64,000 nucleotides of DNA from Sinomonas atrocyanea (GTDB lineage: Bacteria; Actinomycetota; Actinomycetes; Actinomycetales; Micrococcaceae), in contig NZ_JAUSTE010000002.1 in NCBI RefSeq assembly GCF_030812675.1, positions 1 through 64,000 on the forward strand, in the 5' to 3' direction. A model generated the notes under the pieces. It was not told the DNA's origin. It made no database searches and saw only the letters and a program-made list of their open reading frames with translations. This document shows positions 8,432-16,768 of the stretch, in pieces (position 1 is the stretch's first letter; the number at the start of each line of letters is the position of its first letter). The position numbers were made by a program, and so were the translations under genes.

Positions 8432-8970
8432 GCGCCGACGAGCGCGGGGAACTCCTCGCGGTCATCGAGCAGCACGGCAGGACGACGCCGGGACTGATGG
8501 CCCCCGGCGCCGGCGACGGGGCACGTGGCGCCCCGCGCCTGGAACAGGTCAATCCCACGTGCGGGGACCGGGTGGACCTCACCCTCACGGTCGACGACGG
8601 GAGGGCTGTGCTCCGCGGCACGGCCGACGGCTGCACCCTCTCGCGGGCTGCCGCGTCGCTCCTCGCCGCCACCCTGCACGCGATGGCACCCGAGGAGGCC
8701 GCAGCCCTGCTCGGCGTCCTGGTCCGGGCCCGCTCGAGCGGCCGCCCCCTCGAGCACTCGGCCCTCCCGGGCCGCATCGGCAGCTGGACCGAGGGGACCG
8801 CGGCATGCGCCGGGGCCCCCTCCACCCCGGACACCTGCGCCGGGCCGCTGCTCGCCCTCGCGGAGCTGGCCGTCGCACCCCTGCGCCGCCGGTGCATCCT
8901 CCTGCCGTGGACCACTGCCCGGACACTCCTCGAAGCCGCGCTGCCCGAGGCCGCAACGGAGGCGGGCTGA
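8428..8970 (+). CDS. SufU/NifU-like Fe-S scaffold protein in the xdh operon
   Basis: 180 residues, GTG start overlapping the previous stop by 4 nt. It carries all the ligand positions of SufU-type scaffolds: NPTCGD (Cys45, Asp47), ADGCTLSRAAASLL (Cys69) and LRRRCILLPW (Cys156), matching the CGD, GCxxS and RxxCxxLxW pattern of SufU. The Cys69-Cys156 spacing is longer than in SufU and holds two further cysteines (127, 137). Housekeeping SufU is normally encoded with sufCDS, so this copy looks dedicated to the two [2Fe-2S] clusters or the sulfurated cofactor of the adjacent hydroxylase. That role is inference. It could instead be a zinc-dependent sulfur-transfer partner, as SufU is in Bacillus. 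Confidence 0.72.
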   Translation: MSADERGELLAVIEQHGRTTPGLMAPGAGDGARGAPRLEQVNPTCGDRVDLTLTVDDGRAVLRGTADGCTLSRAAASLLAATLHAMAPEEAAALLGVLVRARSSGRPLEHSALPGRIGSWTEGTAACAGAPSTPDTCAGPLLALAELAVAPLRRRCILLPWTTARTLLEAALPEAATEAG

Positions 8971-9011
8971 GCCCGCCCGCGCGGGGTGGGCGGCCGGCGT
9001 CGTGCTCGCCG

Positions 9012-10283
9012 CTACGGCGTGGGGCGCTCCGCGTCGTAGCGGGCGAAGCCCGGCTGCGCCACGTGCAGCACCCAGACCAGCGCGATGCACACGAGCGCCC
9101 CGACCACGATCGAGGTGCCCTCGCCGAGCCATGACGCCATGCCGCCGGAGAACACGTCGCCGAGGCGCGGGCCGCCGCCGACCACCACGGTGAACACGCC
9201 CTGCAGGCGGCCGCGCATGGAGTCCGGCGTGGCCGCCTGCAGGATGGTGGAGCGCAGGGCCGCGCTGACGGAGTCGGCCGCACCCGCGGCGACCATGCAG
9301 AGGATGGCGGGCGGCACCCACCAGGTCGGGCCGTCCGGCGAGGTCCGCCCGGCCGAGAGCACCACGATTCCGAACGCGAGGATGCTCGCGCCCCACGCCA
9401 CCACGGACCACTGGACGCCTCGGCCCTGCCAGCGCAGCCGCGCGACCGGCCCCGAGAACAGGCCGCCGAGGAAGGTGCCGGCGGCGATCCCCGCCAGCAG
9501 GGCGCCCGCGGTGGCCGCTCCGCCGCCGAGCGCGAGGGCCGCGACGGCCGGGAGCACGGCGCGCGGCATCGCGAAGACCATGGCGCAGATGTCGATGAGG
9601 AACGTCATGCGGATGTTGGGCCGGGTCCCGAGGAACTGGAATCCCTCCGCGACCGAGCGGATCCCCGCCCGCCGCACGGCCCCCTCGGGCGGCAGCGGCG
9701 GCAGGCGGAAGAGAGCCCACATGGCCACGGTGAAGCTGAGCACGTCGAAGGTGTAGGTCCAGCCGTAGCCCACCGAGGCCACCAGCGCGCCCGCGAGCAG
9801 CGGCCCGGCGGCCCCGCCGAGGCCGAAGGTGATCATATTCAGGGCGTTGGCCGCCGCGAGCTTCTCGGGGCGGAGGAGCCGCGGGATGATCGCGCTGCGC
9901 GCGGGCATGTTAAGGCCGGTTCCGAGCGCCTGGATCCCCACGAGCAGGTAGATGAGCAGCACGTTCTCGAGGCGCAGCCACGCCTGCAGCGCGATGAGCG
10001 CGCTCGTGCCCCACAGCAGCCACGAGGAGGCGATCGCGACGGTGCGGCGGTCGTGGGCGTCGACGATCGCGCCGCCGTACAGGCCGGCGAAGACGAACGG
10101 GACGAGGGCCACGAGCCCGAGCAGGCCCACGTTGAAGCTCGAGCGGGTGAGGTCGTAGATCTGCAGGCTCACGGCCGTGACCGTCAGCTGGGATCCGAGG
10201 ATGCTCAGCAGCTGGCCGAACCAGAGGCGCCTGAACTCGGGGCTCTCCGTGAGGGGACTCGTGTCGGCCAGATAGTTGCGCAC
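9012..10283 (-). CDS. MFS transporter, EntS-like
   Basis: 423 residues, about 12 membrane helices. FRRLWFGQLLSILGSQLTVTA followed by YDLTRSSFNVGLLGLV resembles the enterobactin exporter EntS/MFS_3 group. The loop-2 motif is GGAIVDAHDRRTV and the second half contains MRGRLQGVFTVVVGGGPRLGD. Such proteins export siderophores or drugs; no siderophore gene is nearby, so the substrate is open. GTG start at 10283; TAGGCT (10291-10296 on minus) ends 7 nt before it, suggesting a leaderless transcript. It converges with the xdh operon. Confidence 0.8.
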   Translation of the reverse strand: MRNYLADTSPLTESPEFRRLWFGQLLSILGSQLTVTAVSLQIYDLTRSSFNVGLLGLVALVPFVFAGLYGGAIVDAHDRRTVAIASSWLLWGTSALIALQAWLRLENVLLIYLLVGIQALGTGLNMPARSAIIPRLLRPEKLAAANALNMITFGLGGAAGPLLAGALVASVGYGWTYTFDVLSFTVAMWALFRLPPLPPEGAVRRAGIRSVAEGFQFLGTRPNIRMTFLIDICAMVFAMPRAVLPAVAALALGGGAATAGALLAGIAAGTFLGGLFSGPVARLRWQGRGVQWSVVAWGASILAFGIVVLSAGRTSPDGPTWWVPPAILCMVAAGAADSVSAALRSTILQAATPDSMRGRLQGVFTVVVGGGPRLGDVFSGGMASWLGEGTSIVVGALVCIALVWVLHVAQPGFARYDAERPTP

Positions 10284-10306
10284 CGCAACAGCCTAGCCGC
10301 GGCCGA

Positions 10307-11299
10307 CTACCGCAGGCGGATCCCGCGCGCGACCTCGTGGGGCGTGCGGAAGCGGTGGTCGCGCTCGACCTCGTGCACCAGCTCGGTCATCGCGGCGTTC
10401 ACGGGGGCGTCGGCGCCGCGGGCCCGGGCCCGGTCGACGATCGCGCCGTTGAGGTGGTCGATCTCGGTCGGGAGTCCCCGCTGGACGCTCTGCAGGGTCG
10501 AGCCGAGGACGGGCTCGCGGCCGAGGCGGCGGCCCATGAGGCGCAGCAGGGCGTTCCCCACCGGCGCGGGCGCGGACCGGAGGAGGCCGAGGGCGAGAGA
10601 GGGCATGCCGTCGAGGGACCCGAACGCGATGCCCTCGCGCCGCCCGGTGCGCAGGGCCTCGCGCATGCTCGCGAGGATGATCCGCCGCAGGGCCGGATCG
10701 GCGAGCGTCTCCTGCACGCTCAGGCCGGTGATGGCCGGCATCGCATTGATCTGGTTGACCACGAGCTTGGTCCACTGGCAGCCGGCGAAGTTGGCCACGG
10801 CCCGGCACGGGATCCCCGTGGAGAGCGCCCGGGCGGCATCGGCGGCCTCGGCGGAGGGCGGCTCCGTCCCCGAGCCGAGGTACAGGGGTCCCGGGACGAG
10901 CACCCGGGACTCCCCGGGGACCGGGCAGTCGGCGCTGAAGAAGGCGATGGCCCCGATCACCGGGCCCGTGTGGGCGCGGGCGCCGGCTGCGCCGTCGAGC
11001 CCGTTCTGGACCACGACGAGGGGCACGCCGGCGAGCGCGGCCTCGTTGGCCCCCAGTGCCTCACCCTCGTCCTGGGCCTTGACGCACAGGAGCGCGAGAT
11101 CGGGGACGGAAGCGAGCCGCTCGCCGGCAGCGACGGGTGCGCGGTGCTCGCCCCACCGGCCGGTGAGCCGGAGCCCTCGTGCCCGGATGGCGGCGAGGCG
11201 CTCGCCGCGCACCGCCACGTCGACGCTGTGGCCGGCGCGGTCCAGGAGGGCGGCGAGGGTGCCGCCGATCGCGCCCGCTCCGATGACGCCAACCTTCAT
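10307..11299 (-). CDS. panE: 2-dehydropantoate 2-reductase (ketopantoate reductase family)
   Basis: 330 residues. MKVGVIGAGAIGGTLAALL is the N-terminal NADPH-binding GxGxxG motif. KAQDEGEAL and VVVQNGLDG are the conserved ApbA/PanE cofactor-domain segments. GCQWTKLVVNQINAMPAITG gives the catalytic Lys with conserved Asn, and TEIDHLNGAIV closes the C-terminal domain. PanE makes pantoate for coenzyme A; paralogues of unknown substrate are common in actinobacteria, so the role is family-level. ATG at 11299 follows an AGGAGG; the longer in-frame start at 11359 would run through a perfect inverted repeat and is rejected. Confidence 0.82.
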   Translation of the reverse strand: MKVGVIGAGAIGGTLAALLDRAGHSVDVAVRGERLAAIRARGLRLTGRWGEHRAPVAAGERLASVPDLALLCVKAQDEGEALGANEAALAGVPLVVVQNGLDGAAGARAHTGPVIGAIAFFSADCPVPGESRVLVPGPLYLGSGTEPPSAEAADAARALSTGIPCRAVANFAGCQWTKLVVNQINAMPAITGLSVQETLADPALRRIILASMREALRTGRREGIAFGSLDGMPSLALGLLRSAPAPVGNALLRLMGRRLGREPVLGSTLQSVQRGLPTEIDHLNGAIVDRARARGADAPVNAAMTELVHEVERDHRFRTPHEVARGIRLR

Positions 11300-11334
11300 G
11301 CGCGACCTCCTGACAATCCCTCCCCCACTCAACC

Positions 11335-11387
11335 CCGCATCAGGACATGCCGCAATCACTTCGGCATAGCGGCATGTCCTGATGCGG
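11335..11387. terminator. 19-bp perfect inverted repeat, probable htpX terminator
   Basis: CCGCATCAGGACATGCCGC (11335-11353) and its exact reverse complement (11369-11387) are separated by 15 nt. It lies 18 nt after the htpX stop and 36 nt before the panE start, so a hairpin ending the htpX transcript fits. There is no T-run, as is common in actinobacteria. An operator or a palindromic repeat element remains possible. Confidence 0.6.
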
Positions 11388-11404
11388 CGTTGGGAAGGAG
11401 GGCG

Positions 11405-12286
11405 TCAGCGGCCGAGCTCGCGGCCGGCCATCTGCTCGAGGCGCACGATCCGGTCCGACATCGGCGGGTGCGTGGCGAACAGCCGCGTGAGCCCTGCCCC
11501 GCCGCGGAAGGGGTTGGCGATCATGAGGTGCGAGGTGTTGACCAGCTTCTGGTCGTCGGCGGGCAGGGGCGCCAGGCGCACGCCGCCCTCGATCTTGCGC
11601 AGCGCGGAGGCGAGGGCGAGCGGGTCGCCGGTGAGCTGGGACCCGTCCTCGTCGGCGTCGTACTCCCGCGTGCGGGAGATCGCGAGCTGGATGAGCGAGG
11701 CGGCGAACGGGGCGAGCAGGCTCAGGATCAGGAGGGCGAAGGGGTTCGCGTTCCGGTCACGGCCCCCGCCGCCGAAGAACATGGCGAACTGGGCGACCGA
11801 GGTGATGACGCCGGCGACCGCAGCCGCGATCGAGGACGTGAGGATGTCCCGGTTGTAGACGTGCATGAGCTCGTGGCCCAGCACGCCCCGCAGTTCGCGG
11901 GCGTCGAGCAGCCGCAGGATGCCCTCGGTGCAGCACACCGCGGCATTGCGCGGGTTGCGGCCCGTGGCGAAGGCGTTCGGGGACTCCGTCGGGGAGATGT
12001 AGATGCGCGGCATGGGCTGGTTGGCGCGCTGGGAGAGCTCCCGCACGATCTGGTACAGCCCCGGCGCCTGCTCCTCCGTCACGGGGTAGGCCTGCATGGA
12101 GCGCAGCGCGATCTTGTCGCTGTTCCAGTAGCTGTAGAACGTCATGACCAGGCCGAGGCCGGCGAAGATCAGGACGGGCGAGCCGCTGCGCGACCAGACG
12201 CCCACCAGCCCGCCGATGCCCAGCAGGACTGCCCAGAGCACGCCGAAGAGCGCCGCAGTCTTGATCCCGTTGTAGTGGTTGTGCAC
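11405..12286 (-). CDS. htpX: Membrane zinc metalloprotease HtpX
   Basis: 293 residues, GTG start with GGAGG upstream. Two N-terminal membrane helices are followed by the M48 peptidase motif [10 protein letters not shown] (about residue 139), two more helices ([18 protein letters not shown] and [20 protein letters not shown]) and EYDADEDG, which gives the third zinc ligand. The length matches HtpX (about 290). It degrades misfolded membrane proteins with FtsH. It is last in a three-gene run with two alpha/beta hydrolases (13 nt gap); that link is not explained by known biology. Confidence 0.93.
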   Translation of the reverse strand: MHNHYNGIKTAALFGVLWAVLLGIGGLVGVWSRSGSPVLIFAGLGLVMTFYSYWNSDKIALRSMQAYPVTEEQAPGLYQIVRELSQRANQPMPRIYISPTESPNAFATGRNPRNAAVCCTEGILRLLDARELRGVLGHELMHVYNRDILTSSIAAAVAGVITSVAQFAMFFGGGGRDRNANPFALLILSLLAPFAASLIQLAISRTREYDADEDGSQLTGDPLALASALRKIEGGVRLAPLPADDQKLVNTSHLMIANPFRGGAGLTRLFATHPPMSDRIVRLEQMAGRELGR

Positions 12287-12298
12287 GGTTACCTCCGC

Positions 12299-13117
12299 CT
12301 ACTCAACGTTTCTGCCCTGCCCCTCGGTTCCGCGTTCTCGCGGCGATTTTCTTGCGGTCCCCGCCTCATCGAGCAGCTCGTCGAGGAGCGCGAGGAAGGC
12401 CGGGTGGGACAGGATGCGGAAGTGTCCCACGACCGGCAGGCAGACGTTGCGCGCGCCCTCGAGCCAGGTCCCGCCGATCACGATCGGGTCGAGCTCTGCG
12501 CTGATGGACACGATGGCGGCGTTCGCGGCGCGCTCCGCCGCGAGCGCGAGCATCACGGGGTCCGTGGCGCGGAAGGCGCGCAGCGCCGGTGTGGGCGCGA
12601 TGCGCGAGAACGGGTGGCCGCCGTACGGGGTCGAGATCGAGATCATGCCGCGCACGAGCGAGGGCTCCGTGACGAGGAGCTCCTTGCCGATGAGGCCGCC
12701 CTTCGAGTGGGCCACGATCAGCACGTCGGCGAGCCCGAGCTCGCGGAGGCGGTCCGCGACGAGGGCGGCCGAGTCGGGGACGCTGCGGAGGTTCCAGCCG
12801 AGCTCCTCGACCACGGCGACCTCGTGCCCGCGTTCCTCGAGCCGGCGGCGGAGGGGATCGAGGAACGCCGCCGGCTCGTAGATGCCGGGGATGAGCACGA
12901 CGGCGGGCGGCCGGCCCCCGCGGGGAGGCTCCGACGTCGTGCGCACGGTCGGGCCGCCCTCGGGACCGGTGGCGACGCGCCGGCCGCCCCGCGCCCGGAA
13001 GGCGGCCGCCTGGCGGACCGTCGCGTAGAGGGCATCGAGGGCGAGGCCGCCGGCGACCCAGCCCGCGCGTGCCCCGGCCCGCCGCGCGGCCGCCACCGCC
13101 TCCGAGGCCCTGCTCAC
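12299..13117 (-). CDS. Alpha/beta hydrolase, lipase/PGAP1-like
   Basis: 272 residues, GTG start overlapping the upstream hydrolase stop by 4 nt. VVLIPGIYEP supplies the oxyanion-hole loop. VLIVAHSKGGLIGKELL carries the nucleophile elbow with AHSKG in place of GxSxG, as in several esterase/lipase and palmitoyl-hydrolase-like families. SAELDPIV and VGHFRILSHP place the catalytic Asp and His. The N-terminal ~45 residues are Ala/Arg rich and may associate with membrane. Substrate unknown; a lipid ester is likely from its neighbours. Confidence 0.75.
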   Translation of the reverse strand: MSRASEAVAAARRAGARAGWVAGGLALDALYATVRQAAAFRARGGRRVATGPEGGPTVRTTSEPPRGGRPPAVVLIPGIYEPAAFLDPLRRRLEERGHEVAVVEELGWNLRSVPDSAALVADRLRELGLADVLIVAHSKGGLIGKELLVTEPSLVRGMISISTPYGGHPFSRIAPTPALRAFRATDPVMLALAAERAANAAIVSISAELDPIVIGGTWLEGARNVCLPVVGHFRILSHPAFLALLDELLDEAGTARKSPRERGTEGQGRNVE

Positions 13118-13860
13118 GCGTCCCCCCGTGCTGCCTCGGCCCGCAGGGACTCGGCCACGGGCACCGCGCCCCGGTACATGACCACGTGCGCGTGGGACGG
13201 CACCGAGCGCACGTGGGCGGCCGGGGCGGACCGGGCCAGCCGCTCGAGCCACCGCAGGGGGCTGATGCGGTCCCGGGAACCCCGCAGGAGCAGCACGGGC
13301 GCGGCGACCAGGGCGAGCCGCTGCTCGATGCGGTGCCGCATCATCCCGCGCAGCGTGGCCAGATACCAGGCCAGGCCGCAGCGGAAGTAGTCGCGCAGGA
13401 TGGTCGCGGCCACGACCGGGGGCTCGGTGGCGGTGTCCCAGGCCAGGCGCAGCCCCTGCCGCACCACGCTGTGGGCGTCCGCGTCCACAGTGGGGCCGAG
13501 GAGGGCGAGCAGCTGGCCGGTGCGCCGCTGGAGGGCCATCTCGACGGCCACCTGCGCTCCCATGGAGTGCCCGACGAGGACGGGGGCGTGCACCCCGAGC
13601 CCGTCGAGGGCCTCCCACACGCACGCGGCGAAGTCCTCGATCGAGAGCGGGTGCCGCGGCCTCGGCGTCTGCCCGAAGCCCGGCAGCTCGACGGCGTGCA
13701 CCCGGTCCCGGCGCGCGAGCTCCTCGGCGAGGGGCCGGAAGTACGCCGGAGACACGCCGATGCCGTGGACGAGGACGTAGTCCCGCGGGCCCTCTCCGCC
13801 CGAGCGCACGCGCAGCTCGTGGCCGCGGGCCACCATGCGGCGCTCCTCGAACTCTCCCAT
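13114..13860 (-). CDS. Alpha/beta-fold hydrolase
   Basis: 248 residues. LVHGIGVSPAYFRPLAEEL is the HG oxyanion region. VLVGHSMGAQVAVEMAL is the canonical GHSMG nucleophile elbow, GSRDRISP holds the Asp, and SHAHVVMYRGA gives the catalytic His. It resembles bacterial esterases and C-C hydrolases. First of the hydrolase-hydrolase-htpX unit, it diverges from the Fur-like gene, and a DtxR-like box lies in the shared promoter region. The substrate is not predictable. Confidence 0.78.
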   Translation of the reverse strand: MGEFEERRMVARGHELRVRSGGEGPRDYVLVHGIGVSPAYFRPLAEELARRDRVHAVELPGFGQTPRPRHPLSIEDFAACVWEALDGLGVHAPVLVGHSMGAQVAVEMALQRRTGQLLALLGPTVDADAHSVVRQGLRLAWDTATEPPVVAATILRDYFRCGLAWYLATLRGMMRHRIEQRLALVAAPVLLLRGSRDRISPLRWLERLARSAPAAHVRSVPSHAHVVMYRGAVPVAESLRAEAARGDA

Positions 13861-13906
13861 GTGCCTCCCCGTTCCGGATGGACTCCAGCCTACCGACGGC
13901 GCGAGG

Positions 13907-13955
13907 CAAGCTTAGGCTGACCTTATTGTGAGTTGCTAAAAATAAGTGCTCTAAT
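13907..13955 (+). promoter_or_regulatory. Fur/IdeR-type regulatory region and leaderless promoter
   Basis: CAAGCTTAGGCTGACCTTA (13907-13925) matches 14 of 19 positions of the DtxR/IdeR consensus on its minus strand. Overlapping it is a dyad CTTATT-N13-AATAAG (13922-13946), a plausible Fur-family operator. A -35 TTGTGA (13926-13931) and -10 TCTAAT (13950-13955) with 18-nt spacing place the transcription start at the ATG (13962), so the regulator mRNA is probably leaderless. The operator covers the -35, consistent with autorepression. Confidence 0.5.
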
Positions 13956-13961
13956 GGGGCC

Positions 13962-14414
13962 ATGGAACGGAGCACCGAGCACAGCGGATGGGCCTCGGGC
14001 CTGCGCGCTCACGGGCGCCGGGTGACCAGGCAGCGCCTCGCGGTGCTCGGTGCGGTCGAGTCCCACCCGCACTCGTCGGCAGAGGCCATCCTCGCCGCCG
14101 CCCGCGAGGAGCTCCCGGACATCACGCCGCAGTCCGTCTACGTGGTCCTCGGCGACCTCACCGACCTGGGGATGCTGCGGCGCTTCGAGCCGCCCCACTC
14201 CCCCGCGCTCTACGAGACGAGGGTCGGCGACAACCACCACCACGCGATCTGCTCGGTCTGCGGCCGCGTCGAGGACGTCGACTGCGCGGTGGGCCACGCC
14301 CCGTGCCTGACGCCCTCGGACACCCACGGCATGACGATCATGATCGCGGACGTCACCTACGTCGGGGTCTGCGCCGAGTGCGCAGCCAGGCCGGCCCCCG
14401 AGCCGGCGGCCTGA
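13962..14414 (+). CDS. Fur-family repressor adjacent to catalase (PerR/CatR/FurA-like)
   Basis: 150 residues. The N-terminal winged helix reads [20 protein letters not shown] and [20 protein letters not shown]. The C-terminal half has the metal-binding [10 protein letters not shown] and the second pair CAEC, giving the structural Cys4 zinc site. The short length and katA 67 nt downstream match the furA/perR-catalase pairs of actinobacteria, where peroxide oxidises the regulator and derepresses the catalase. Iron versus peroxide sensing is not settled by sequence. The promoter is described at 13907-13955. Confidence 0.85.
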   Translation: MERSTEHSGWASGLRAHGRRVTRQRLAVLGAVESHPHSSAEAILAAAREELPDITPQSVYVVLGDLTDLGMLRRFEPPHSPALYETRVGDNHHHAICSVCGRVEDVDCAVGHAPCLTPSDTHGMTIMIADVTYVGVCAECAARPAPEPAA

Positions 14415-14481
14415 CCCCGCCCACAAGCCTTCCTCCCACGGAACCAGTACGGCGCAGTACGCGCGGAACAGAAGGAGAGAC

Positions 14482-15933
14482 ATGACGGTCAACTACTCGA
14501 CCACCCAGTCCGGGGCCCCGGTCGTCTCGGACGCCCACGCCCAGTCGGTCGGCGCCGACGGCGCGATCATCCTCACCGACCACTACCTGGTCGAGAAGCT
14601 CGCGCAGTTCAACCGCGAGCGCGTCCCGGAGCGCGTGGTCCATGCCAAGGGCGGCGGGGCCTTCGGCGTGTTCAAGACCACCGAGGACGTCTCGAAGTAC
14701 ACCAAGGCGGCCCTGTTCCAGCCGGGCACCGAGACCGAGATGCTCATCCGCTTCTCCTCCGTGGCGGGCGAGAACGGCTCCCCTGACACGTGGCGCGACC
14801 CCCGCGGCTTCGCCATCAAGTTCTACACGTCCGAGGGCAACTACGACCTCGTGGGCAACAACACCCCGGTGTTCTTCATCCGCGACGGCATCAAGTTCCC
14901 CGACTTCATCCACTCGCAGAAGCGCCTCCCGGGCAGCCACCTGCGCGACGCGGACATGCAGTGGGACTTCTGGACCCTCTCTCCCGAGTCCGCCCACCAG
15001 GTCACCTGGCTCATGGGCGACCGCGGCCTGCCCAAGACCTGGCGCCACATGCAGGGCTACGGCTCCCACACCTACCAGTGGATCAACGCCGAGGGCGAGC
15101 GGTTCTGGGTCAAGTACCACTTCCACACGAACCAGGGCGTCGAGAACCTCACGGGCGAGGAGGCCGAGCGCATCGCCGGCGAGAACGCCGACTACTACAT
15201 CCAGGACCTCTACGAGAGCATCGAGGAGGGCAGCTTCCCGAGCTGGGACCTCTTCGTGCAGGTCATGCCGTACGAGGACGCCAAGACCTACCGGTACAAC
15301 CCGTTCGACCTGACGAAGACGTGGTCCAAGAAGGACTACCCGCTCATCAAGGTCGGCACGATGGAGCTCAACCGCAACCCGGAGAACTACTTCGCGCAGA
15401 TCGAGCAGGCCGCGTTCGCGCCGTCGAACTTCGTGCCCGGCATCGCGGCCTCGCCGGACAAGATGCTCCAGGCGCGCATCTTCTCCTACGCGGACGCGCA
15501 CCGCTACCGCGTGGGCACCAACCACGCCCAGCTGCCGGTCAACGCCCCGAAGTCCGAGGTGCGCAACTACAGCCAGGACGGCGCCGGCCGCATCAGCTTC
15601 AACTCCCCGAGCACCCCGGTGTACGCGCCGAACTCGGCCGGCGGTCCCGCCGCGGTCGAGCCCGCCGCCGGCACTGTGGGCGGCGGCTGGGAGAACGACG
15701 GCGAGCTCACCCTCGCCGCGCACTCCCTCCATGCCGAGGACGGCGACTTCGTGCAGCCGGGCATCCTCTACCGCGAGGTGTTCGACGACGCGACCCGCGC
15801 CCGCTTCCTCACCACGATCGCCGGCGCGGTCGGCGGAGTGAAGCGCGAGGACATCAAGGAGCGCGCGATCCAGTACTGGACCAACGTGGATTCCGAGCTC
15901 GGCGCCAAGCTCCGCGCGGAGCTCGGAAAGTAG
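14482..15933 (+). CDS. katA: Monofunctional haem catalase
   Basis: 483 residues, small-subunit clade-3 catalase. [13 protein letters not shown] holds the distal catalytic His (about 54), [18 protein letters not shown] is a core motif with the conserved Asn region, and [14 protein letters not shown] gives the proximal haem-ligand Tyr (about 336). An AGAAGGAGAG ribosome-binding site precedes the ATG. It converts hydrogen peroxide to water and oxygen in the cytoplasm. It follows the Fur-like gene, probably with read-through, and is closed by a strong terminator. The window also encodes KatG, so two unrelated catalase systems are present. Confidence 0.95.
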   Translation: MTVNYSTTQSGAPVVSDAHAQSVGADGAIILTDHYLVEKLAQFNRERVPERVVHAKGGGAFGVFKTTEDVSKYTKAALFQPGTETEMLIRFSSVAGENGSPDTWRDPRGFAIKFYTSEGNYDLVGNNTPVFFIRDGIKFPDFIHSQKRLPGSHLRDADMQWDFWTLSPESAHQVTWLMGDRGLPKTWRHMQGYGSHTYQWINAEGERFWVKYHFHTNQGVENLTGEEAERIAGENADYYIQDLYESIEEGSFPSWDLFVQVMPYEDAKTYRYNPFDLTKTWSKKDYPLIKVGTMELNRNPENYFAQIEQAAFAPSNFVPGIAASPDKMLQARIFSYADAHRYRVGTNHAQLPVNAPKSEVRNYSQDGAGRISFNSPSTPVYAPNSAGGPAAVEPAAGTVGGGWENDGELTLAAHSLHAEDGDFVQPGILYREVFDDATRARFLTTIAGAVGGVKREDIKERAIQYWTNVDSELGAKLRAELGK

Positions 15934-15958
15934 CCGCTCGGATACCGGCAGTACCCAC

Positions 15959-16004
15959 GGACGACGCCGGGGTCCCCACTCAGGTGGGGACCCCGGCGTC
16001 GTCC
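15959..16004 (+). terminator. katA terminator hairpin
   Basis: A perfect 20-bp stem, GGACGACGCCGGGGTCCCCA paired with its complement, loop CTCAGG (15979-15984), 25 nt after the katA stop and followed by TTCT. It is a strong intrinsic-type terminator and may also serve the convergent tetR gene. Confidence 0.85.
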
Positions 16005-16017
16005 TTCTGGGTCCGCC

Positions 16018-16065
16018 GCGTACCCGGAAGGGCGGAACGGCGACGAGATGCGTACCCGCACCGGG
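16018..16065 (+). repeat. 32-bp tandem repeat family, locus A
   Basis: GCGTACCCGGAAGG starts at 16018 and GCGTACCCG recurs at 16050, exactly 32 nt later, preceded by GGCGACGAGAT. The same period and core occur at four other intergenic loci (21.7, 22.7, 40.0 and 40.3 kb). About 1.5 units lie here between the katA terminator and tetR. Confidence 0.65.
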
Positions 16066-16077
16066 TGGTGGTGGGGG

Positions 16078-16677
16078 CTAGGAGGGGACCCGGTGCGCCG
16101 CGCGGTCGAGGTGGGCGACGAACCCGTCGGCCAGCACGTCGAAGGAGTCGAGCGCGGCGCGCCGGTCGCCCGAGAGCACGAAGTCGTACAGCAGCCCCAT
16201 CACGGCGCCCATGTACGTGCGGGCCATCGCGCGGGCCGTGCGGGGCGGGAGGCCCCGGCCCCGCAGCCACCTGGCCAGCAGCCCGCACCAGTGATCGAAG
16301 GACTGGGCCGCCGGCCGGCGCGGGTCGTCCGCGACGACGTCCTGCACCGAGGCCTCGAACTCGAGCCGCTGCAGGTGCCGGCCGCGGTGGTCGAGGCCCA
16401 GCTCGAACGCCTTGCGGGCCAGGGCGACCACGTCCTCCGGGGAGTCCGAGGCCGGCCTGAGCGCCGTGAGCGGCTCGAGGCGGCGCATGATGCCGCGGAT
16501 GATCTCGGTGACCAGCTGCTCCCGGTTGCCGAAGTGGTACACGAGCACGTAGCTGCTGATGCCCAGCGCGTCCGCGAGGCTGCGGAACGTCAGGTCCGCC
16601 AGCGTCGAGTCGAGCAGGTGGTCGAGGATCTGGTCGAGCAGCTCGTATTTCCGCTCGGGCCGTGGAGGTCTCGCCAT
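16078..16677 (-). CDS. TetR-family transcriptional regulator
   Basis: 199 residues. The N-terminal helix-turn-helix reads LADLTFRSLADALGISSYVLVYHFGNREQLV, the TetR pattern with YHF and a basic recognition region. The C-terminal ligand domain has no recognisable subfamily signature. A -10 TAGGAT (16684-16689, minus) ends 7 nt before the ATG, so the mRNA is probably leaderless. Its target may be itself or the APC permease upstream on the same strand (91 nt away); no shared operator was identified. Confidence 0.85.
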   Translation of the reverse strand: MARPPRPERKYELLDQILDHLLDSTLADLTFRSLADALGISSYVLVYHFGNREQLVTEIIRGIMRRLEPLTALRPASDSPEDVVALARKAFELGLDHRGRHLQRLEFEASVQDVVADDPRRPAAQSFDHWCGLLARWLRGRGLPPRTARAMARTYMGAVMGLLYDFVLSGDRRAALDSFDVLADGFVAHLDRAAHRVPS

Positions 16678-16768
16678 GGCCCCATCCTAGACGCGGACCA
16701 TCACAGGCGTTGACAATTCCTGCAACGCAAGTGGCTGTCCGGGCAAACTCCCAGACAGCGCGGGCAGA

